Origin: Campylorhamphus procurvoides
Taxonomy: Eukaryota > Chordata > Aves > Passeriformes > Dendrocolaptidae
Reading direction: 5' to 3'
DNA: 64,000 bases
NCBI GenBank assembly: GCA_013396655.1
Contig: WBMV01006647.1
Coordinates: 3,381,400-3,445,399 of the forward strand
Shown in pieces: positions 60,701 to 64,000 of this stretch; position 1 is the first letter of the stretch; each line of letters begins with the position of its first letter. A model generated the notes under the pieces. It did no database searches and was not told the origin of the DNA. It saw only the letters and a list, made by a program, of their open reading frames with translations. Made by a program: the position numbers and the translations under genes.

Positions 60701-63601
60701 CACTGGCTCACGGCCGTTCTCAGTGTCCACCTTTCCTAGTGGTGACTCAGGAGATGGAGGGTTCCATTAATCCCCCTGGTGGTGGCAGTGCCTCGCTCCT
60801 GGTCACCACAATTCCCTTAATCCCTGCCTCATCCCCCCTCTGGCCCCACACGTACCAAAGACACACCACTGGCACACAGAGTCATTCTGCACTGCCTGGA
60901 GGATGCTGAGCATGTGCAGCCTGGGAGGGACTGTGTTCTGTGCTTCTCTCTTAAAACCAAACATAAACAGCCGGAGTAGCTGTAAAAGGGAGACAGCGCT
61001 GCTGTAAACTCATCAAAAGGAGGGTTTTATCTGCCCATAAAACTTCAAGCTGTTTATTGCCTCGTATCTGGACAGAACTATTGAAACACATGCTCTGTCG
61101 GCACACAGTCGTCTCAGTTTCACAACACAGCACTGCAGAACAGCTTGTGAAAACATATTGTTCAGTTAATTGCATTGGCATGCAGATGCCCTCACATTTA
61201 CGAATTAACATCCACTGTGGCAAAAGGATGCACAAGGAGACGTAGGGACTGTGGCATGAGGCGCTGTGCCTGCCAAGGGTTGTGCTGCCTGATGGGCTGC
61301 AGCACATGAACTCTGGATTTCCCTCTCCTGCTTCACTCCTGCCAGAAAGGAGCCTTCAGGCAAAGAGCCTGGGTGTCTTAAGGATCCTAGGGTGCTTAAG
61401 GCTTCAAGCAGTCCTTCAGCTTGAACTGTCACCAAGGCACCTGAAATACACCCCACGGCCTCGAGGGTCTCTGCATTAGTCCAGTGCACATGAAAATGAA
61501 CTATGAATATCTATGTCTGAAAAAGTCAGTGGCAAAGAAACAGCCCAACCACAATGGGACTTTGAAAGGTATCCAAGCATTTGTATGGGTTGCAAGAGTA
61601 TTATACTTCATCAAAGCTATGCTGCTCAGGAGGAGGTGAATGCAGGAAATGAAACACAAGATTTTATTTGACATGTTCTTACCGAGTATATTGATACGCT
61701 ACACAAAATATTATGGAAGGAAATTACCTGTGTCAGCAGTAGTATAAATACCTGTCCAATAACCACTCAGACTTTCGATAATGGCCCTGTTAACACAGGG
61801 GCAATGAATATATGTTTGTCACTTAAACACATCAGGCAAGTCTATTAAAAAAACCCTGTGAGATTAAACCTGGCACCTATTTCAACAGCCATCAGGGAGA
61901 AACAAACCATAGGTTTGAAATCGCATGCTTTGAGGCCAGAGAGTTTTCACAATACAAAATTTGCAGTTTCTTTCCATCTTGCACACTTAGGAAAAGACAA
62001 AGCACTTGGCAGTGGCTTGAATCCCTGCAAAATTCACAAAGTTTTGAGTATTTCATGACATGACAAATTGTTCAGGCACCTTGCTGCCATGCCCTTCTGC
62101 TGCTGTTGCCTCAAATCTTCTCTCAAGGTTTTGAGGAGGAGGAGGAGGAAAGGCTGGACAGAAATAGTGTGTTGGGAGGGGAGAGCTGTCATTCCCTCAG
62201 GACTAAGACCTGTCCAGAGGAGTGTCACCACCACGGTTTACCAGCAGGTTGTTACAGCAGTCATGCATCACTGACAGAGCTGTCCCCTGCAAATATTTCC
62301 TCAGACAGACAGCCCTTACTGCTGCTTGAATACTGTTCCCTTCACCCACTCTGCTTGTGTGGGCTCTCTCCCGTAGACCAAAGGGAAGGGATGTGTTGAA
62401 TCAACTGTCACAGTAATAACTGTGTGTTTCACTAACCAACTTTCTATAGCTCAGTCTCTGTAGAGATATAAATATCTCCAGATTCAACCATGCTGGCAGG
62501 ATCCATTAAGCCTGACATCCCTCAGAAAATAATTTACTTTCCTAGGAAATAACTGTGACATGAAATGGTTGAAAGACAAGAGGAGCGTTGCCAGTGACAC
62601 ACTGCCTACCTGTGGACACCTGCTCCACTCTCCCCAGTCAGACACTGCACACTCGCCGGGACAGTACAAGCTACACTTCTGCACTGTGTCTGGGATGTCA
62701 GCCTGGTTACACAGAGCACTGGGCACAGTCTCCCCTCCATGGTCCTCTGCAGTGCTCACACACCTGCACAGAAAACAGACATTTTCATTAGAGTGCCACG
62801 GATGTGATGGGTATCAACAAGTCTGCTCGACCCCATACAGGACACTAGACATGACAATAGCTACAAGCAGCATGGCTCATCAAAAAGCAGAATTAATCAT
62901 GTTAATGCAAATCAAACCCAGCTACATGGACAACATGCTTTTGTTACTCACAGATTTCAGTAACTCCTTTAAATAAACATTTCAAACTTCATACCGAGGG
63001 ATTTTAACTTTGATCGGCTGACAGAGGAGCAAACAGAAAATGACAACCAGCAAGAATAAACCTTTGTGCTCCTGCTAGCAACATCTGAACATTTGGAAAT
63101 AACTCAGCATTTCCCCATGCCTGGGGAATGAATATTCAGTAATAATGAATGCCACTCTGGTGGCGTGCAGTGCCACTACTTGGGAAAATGTTAGCAAATC
63201 AGAATATGGAGGCACCTCAGGGAGCTTTATGTATACATGGCATTTAGGTTGAAGAATTCTAATTTAAATATCATGCCATCTTCTTGAAAAACCAAGGCTG
63301 CAACTCTGAGATGCTTTTCCTGTAAACCATTGCACATAAACACATTCATTCAAAATACACTGGCCTCAGTAACATACTCACTGTCAGATGGTCAGATATT
63401 CCAGCTTTATTCAAGTACACATCAGCTCTTTTTGATCTGGAGTACTTGAGCTTTTGTCTTCACATACCTGACTTTCCTCGTTTGTATTCCTTCTCCACAG
63501 TGGAGGGAATTTTGTTCGCTGTTGATTTTGCACGGAGACCACGGTTCTACTACCCAAGCATACTGATTGCACTGGCTGTAGCATGGGACTGCCTCGTGCA
63601 C
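30644..63601 (-). CDS. THSD7B: THSD7B, 3' part of gene (13 joined exons, C-terminal 561 residues)
   Basis: THSD7 proteins are large type I membrane proteins whose ectodomain is a chain of TSP1 repeats. Exons read here, 5' to 3': 63601-63468, 62763-62610, 53277-53136, 51730-51615, 50280-50163, 43953-43808, 39125-38966, 38606-38433, 38343-38248, 37174-37092, 36176-35984, 32456-32369, 30725-30644. All have AG acceptors and GT donors, phases agree at every junction, and the joined length (1686 nt) is a multiple of three with one terminal stop. Domain order is seven TSP1 repeats, a CxC EGF-like segment, a juxtamembrane stretch, a helix of about 20 residues and a tail of about 27 residues. WxxW C-mannosylation-type motifs (WGEW, WSAW, WSEW) and N-glycosylation sequons (NLT, NAT, NLT, NVT) are present. 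The N-terminal two thirds lie outside the window. The paralogue THSD7A is the main alternative; the tail containing KQHQSPPPQQ and ending DGDVDM fits THSD7B as I know the family. Confidence 0.85.
31895..32100 (-). mobile_element. Ancient CR1-type LINE fragment
   Basis: Reversed blocks resemble old CR1 copies seen in turtles, crocodilians and birds: TTTCATAGATCTCTATTGTA, CCCCTATTCTATTTAGTC, CTTCCTTGAGCAGAAGCC and AATCATTCTCCTTGCC. Heavily diverged, in the last large THSD7B intron. Confidence 0.55.
32369..32456 (-). CDS. THSD7B: THSD7B exon, transmembrane helix
   Basis: This 88-nt exon starts in phase 1 after catcttccaacag and ends in phase 2 before gtgagtat. It encodes DGKLKMWVYGVSAGG, followed by FFIIVLLIFTSYLMC. 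The hydrophobic run of about 20 residues is the single membrane span, with GKLKMWVYGV just outside it. The C-terminal Cys codon is split with the last exon. Confidence 0.88.
32457..35983 (-). other. THSD7B: THSD7B intron between juxtamembrane and transmembrane exons (3.5 kb)
   Basis: AT-rich, nothing further recognised. Flanking exons join in phase 1 to give the Asp codon of PDGKLK. Confidence 0.7.
35984..36176 (-). CDS. THSD7B: THSD7B exon, EGF-like segment and juxtamembrane stretch
   Basis: This 193-nt exon starts in phase 0 after ttttatctcccag and ends in phase 1 before gtgaaaaac. It encodes RGVCGCERGYTEVMRSNG, a CxC EGF-like fold end. A hydrophilic stretch follows (LEDKKADVKT, then FKGWSIQPFNP) and links the ectodomain to the membrane. 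The motif CxCERGYTEVM is a family feature. The juxtamembrane linker differs most between THSD7A and THSD7B. Confidence 0.84.
37092..37174 (-). CDS. THSD7B: THSD7B exon, divergent seventh TSP1 repeat, second half
   Basis: This 83-nt exon starts in phase 1 after gttttcttttccag and ends in phase 0 before gtaattgc. It encodes GCPLRTKPAEVRHCSPAC, then RKPFSYCTQ. It closes the seventh repeat and opens the short cysteine-rich EGF-like segment completed in the next exon. Confidence 0.84.
37343..37470 (+). mobile_element. Ancient SINE, MIR/AmnSINE-like
   Basis: Order of blocks: ATTATTATCATACCCATCTT, a diverged GGA..ACAG, TTTAAGCAATTTGCC, then GGCCACATAGGAAGT, GGCAGAATGGGGAATTAGA and GCAGATCTTCTGTGTCCTC. 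This follows the known tRNA-SINE/MIR body (taagtnacttgcc, ggtcacacag, gcagannnngaatt, cagatctnctg). It lies in the intron between the exons at 37174 and 38248. Confidence 0.55.
38248..38343 (-). CDS. THSD7B: THSD7B exon, divergent seventh TSP1 repeat, first half
   Basis: This 96-nt exon starts in phase 1 after tattgatgttgcag and ends in phase 1 before gtacatcc. It encodes GKCYDYLWKTSLWQDNVR, then TVWCQRSDGMNVT. It lacks a WSxW core, but CQRSDGxNVTGGC is a THSD7 family signature for the last repeat. NVT is a sequon. Confidence 0.85.
38433..38606 (-). CDS. THSD7B: THSD7B exon, sixth TSP1 repeat
   Basis: This 174-nt exon starts in phase 1 after ttcaacgtgcag and ends in phase 1 before gtagcttg. 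It encodes one nearly complete repeat: DCHLTEWSEWSSCELTC, INGRSFETMGRQSRSR, then ENQEGCSGQEMETRPCS. WSEW is a WxxW motif and RQSRSR is the arginine strand. It lies only 89 bp from the next exon. Confidence 0.85.
38694..38735. repeat. Short tandem duplication, 25-bp period
   Basis: GTGAAATATCTCAGATA occurs at 38694-38710 and again at 38719-38735, in the intron just upstream of the exon starting at 38606. Confidence 0.75.
38966..39125 (-). CDS. THSD7B: THSD7B exon, fifth TSP1 repeat body
   Basis: This 160-nt exon starts in phase 0 after atcattttgtag and ends in phase 1 before gtaaagtc. It encodes GGQCGDGLQVRNLTCVVHD, an insert AAVSAPSRPVEDALC, then LQLPCSVPCP. NLT is a sequon. The QCG.G...RN..CVV pattern at this position is shared by both THSD7 paralogues. 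Confidence 0.85.
39126..43807 (-). other. THSD7B: THSD7B intron (4.7 kb)
   Basis: AT-rich; no repeats or additional TSP1-type exons recognised. Flanking exons join in phase 0. Confidence 0.7.
43808..43953 (-). CDS. THSD7B: THSD7B exon, fourth TSP1 repeat body and start of fifth
   Basis: This 146-nt exon starts in phase 2 after a tgcctag acceptor and ends in phase 0 before gtacggct. It encodes GQMVRGRSVVV, then GEGRACPEQLSQHRSCPVKPC, split here as GEGRACPEQL and SQHRSCPVKPC. The next repeat opens YSWLLGPWSPCRLQ. The RGRSVVV strand and CPVKPC end are typical TSP1 signatures. The exon is very GC-rich at third codon positions. Confidence 0.84.
43954..50162 (-). other. THSD7B: THSD7B intron (6.2 kb)
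   Basis: AT-rich non-coding sequence. A small 24-bp-period repeat of TTCTTTAATTYCCCARTGAA occurs near 46146-46190. No TSP1-like exon was found, and the flanking exons join in phase 1. Confidence 0.7.
50163..50280 (-). CDS. THSD7B: THSD7B exon, end of third and start of fourth TSP1 repeat
   Basis: This 118-nt exon starts in phase 0 after cttgtccctcccag and ends in phase 1 before gtgagtcc. It encodes LRLEKPVQTSSRCVVGCAVDC, in two parts LRLEKPVQTSSRC and VVGCAVDC, and then the fourth repeat opening QLSPWSAWSQCSHTCGTG. WSAW is a WxxW motif. It is strikingly GC- and CpG-rich compared with its intronic surroundings. An ERVL-type LTR starts 119 bp upstream of its acceptor. Confidence 0.85.
50400..50983 (+). 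mobile_element. Second ERVL-type solo LTR, in a THSD7B intron
   Basis: About 584 bp from TGTGCTGATCTGGGCTGGGG to AACCATGACA. The blocks GTAGAGTTAATTTT, GCTGTGTTTTGGAT, AAAGGGATATTCCA, ATTAAACTGTCTTTATCTCAACCCATGAGTT and GGGAGTGAGTGAGTGGCTG occur in the order known for a bird ERVL LTR (the long block is given here only as start and end of a known stretch near 50853-50885). It is antisense to THSD7B and starts 119 bp from the acceptor of the exon at 50163-50280. No clear target-site duplication seen. Confidence 0.75.
50950..51263 (+). repeat. First copy of 314-bp duplicated contig overlap
   Basis: Repeated at 51265-51578 with no difference that I noticed; a single N at 51264 separates the copies. 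It starts inside the tail of an ERVL-type LTR. It lies in a THSD7B intron and contains no exon. Confidence 0.88.
51265..51578 (+). repeat. Second copy of 314-bp duplicated contig overlap
   Basis: Exact-looking repeat of the 314 bases before the N at 51264. It ends 36 bp before the THSD7B exon at 51615-51730. Confidence 0.88.
51615..51730 (-). CDS. THSD7B: THSD7B exon, third TSP1 repeat core
   Basis: This 116-nt exon starts in phase 2 after tttgtgtctgcag and ends in phase 0 before gtgagcag. It encodes WSGCQLGANATCGHGERRR, then LLSCQRSDG and SLQLCQQ. The pattern WSxC...C.G...R...C is diagnostic of TSP1, and NAT is a sequon. A CR1 fragment ends 54 bp upstream of its acceptor, and an assembly duplication ends 36 bp beyond its donor. 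The exon itself is not duplicated. Confidence 0.84.
51785..51912 (-). mobile_element. CR1 LINE fragment next to a THSD7B exon
   Basis: GGAATCACAGAGTGGTTTGC, GTTGGAAGGGACCTTAAAG, ACACCTTCCACTAGAGCAGG and CCCCATCCAGCCTGG: a reversed CR1 3' end. It is in the same orientation as THSD7B, and its 3' end lies 54 bp before the acceptor of the exon at 51730. Confidence 0.88.
53136..53277 (-). CDS. THSD7B: THSD7B exon, body of second TSP1 repeat
   Basis: This 142-nt exon starts in phase 0 after tgcatccag and ends in phase 1 before gtaggtgcag. It encodes VCDPSVMQTRTRQVL, a typical TSP1 arginine strand, then CPEDSQMKPCVLNQNC and the opening of the third repeat, FQYQYNLT. NLT is a sequon. It lies 9.3 kb from the upstream exon. 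Phase and TSP1 cysteine spacing both fit direct joining, so no exon need be missing from that intron. Confidence 0.84.
58183..58313 (+). mobile_element. CR1 LINE 3' end fragment in THSD7B intron
   Basis: GAGGTTGGTGAGTCTCCCCT, GGAGATACTCAATAC, GAGCTGGACTAGATGACCTC and TCCCTTCCATCC...CCATTCTGTG match the 3' end of a CR1 subfamily. Antisense to the gene. Confidence 0.82.
62139..62158. repeat. Short (GAG)n run
   Basis: Six GAG/GGA triplets in a row in a THSD7B intron. Confidence 0.75.
62610..62763 (-). CDS. THSD7B: THSD7B exon, end of one TSP1 repeat and start of the next
   Basis: This 154-nt exon begins with one base completing the Arg codon, after a pyrimidine-rich acceptor ending ttctgtgcag. 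It reads CVSTAEDHGGE, then CNQADIPDTVQKCSLYCPGEC, which closes the first repeat with paired cysteines. The second repeat opens with AVSDWGEWSRCPQ. The donor is gtaggcag, phase 0. WGEW fits the WxxW C-mannosylation pattern of TSP1 domains. Confidence 0.85.
63468..63601 (-). CDS. THSD7B: THSD7B exon, TSP1 repeat (first in window)
   Basis: This 134-nt exon starts in phase 0 after a tctcctggcag acceptor and ends in phase 2 before gtatgtgaag. It encodes VHEAVPCYSQC..., the TSP1 core WVVEPWSPC, then HCGEGIQTRKV. The split Arg codon (AG/G) is completed by the next exon and gives RKVRC, the usual R.R..C strand of a TSP1 repeat. It is the most upstream exon visible; its acceptor shows the gene continues beyond the window. 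Confidence 0.85.
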
Positions 63602-64000
63602 CTGCCAGGAGAGAGAACCAAACTGCTCAGTGGAGCCAGCCAGGTCAGCACCTCTGCAGAAACACCTCTGCCAAACCCAGGACAAGGCACACTGAAGAGA
63701 CCCTGCCTTACACTCTGTGTGCTAGGGGTGTTGTAATGGCTTTAAGTTAATTTATTCATTATTGACTTGCCAAGGGATTTTTAAGTATATAATGAAGAAT
63801 GGTATGCATGCAGCATCTTAGGAAACAGGATAAATAACAGCTATTTCCTGCAGCCAGAAGAGGAACTCCATTACAATTTCATTTGCTCTGCCTGCTGTCA
63901 CCATAATCTATCACGTCTTTCACCAGGACCGTATGTACCACATTCTTTCACGTTTCAGAAGGTACAAACTTAAAATCAGCACTCATTTACCTTTGCTTCT

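Larger units (their letters stand above)
53278..62609 (-). other. THSD7B: THSD7B intron (9.3 kb, largest in window)
   Basis: Mostly AT-rich. It holds a CR1 end at 58183-58313 and minus-strand frames at 58177-58627 that overlap this repeat and carry no TSP1 pattern. The stretch at 57530-57830 looks compositionally complex. No missing exon is required by phase or domain spacing. Confidence 0.65.

Noticed and set aside
30644..63601. Assignment of the gene to THSD7A
   Set aside because: The core repeats fit both paralogues, but the juxtamembrane linker and the SPPPQQ segment of the tail fit THSD7B better; an alignment of both proteins would settle it.

Overview
The window is nuclear DNA from a bird. 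The evidence is many CR1 LINE fragments with avian-type 3' ends, two ERVL-type solo LTRs like those common in songbirds and other Neoaves, long AT-rich introns and short GT-AG-bounded exons. A songbird or close relative is plausible, but the species cannot be fixed from sequence alone. No bacterial-type genes, CRISPR arrays, tRNAs or rRNAs are visible.

Right half (about 29.6-63.6 kb): the 3' third of one protein-coding gene on the minus strand, THSD7B (thrombospondin type-1 domain-containing protein 7B). I read thirteen exons with canonical splice sites. They join in phase without a stop into 561 residues plus the stop codon: seven thrombospondin type-1 (TSP1) repeats, a Cys-rich EGF-like segment, a juxtamembrane stretch, one transmembrane helix and a short cytoplasmic tail ending in a conserved acidic motif. 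The THSD7A paralogue is the main alternative, but the juxtamembrane region and tail fit THSD7B better. The upstream exons, including the signal peptide, lie beyond position 64000. The last exon carries the stop at 30644-30646, and the 3' UTR extends left to perhaps 29.6 kb.

Left half (1-29.5 kb): intergenic DNA downstream of THSD7B. I found no convincing gene. It holds CR1 fragments, a CpG island with a G-quadruplex-type G-rich tract (about 3.38-3.96 kb), an ERVL-type LTR (16.7-17.8 kb), and a class II-type endogenous retrovirus locus (9.8-12.0 kb).

Assembly structure matters here. Single N bases sit at 4020, 10575, 26376 and 51264. At the last three, the sequence before the N is repeated after it (1568, 1033 and 314 bp), which looks like unmerged contig overlaps rather than real tandem duplications. 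The first is biologically informative. One copy runs from host flank through an LTR into a polypurine tract and the end of a retroviral env. The other copy runs through the same LTR directly into the opposite host flank, with matching 6-bp target-site duplications. The individual therefore probably carried a full provirus at this site, either as an allele alongside a solo LTR or with its two LTRs collapsed by the assembler.

No novel multi-gene system is visible. The points most worth a second look are the provirus/solo-LTR locus, the unexplained CpG island, the repeats sitting very close to THSD7B splice acceptors, and two probable ancient repeats in the gene's introns.
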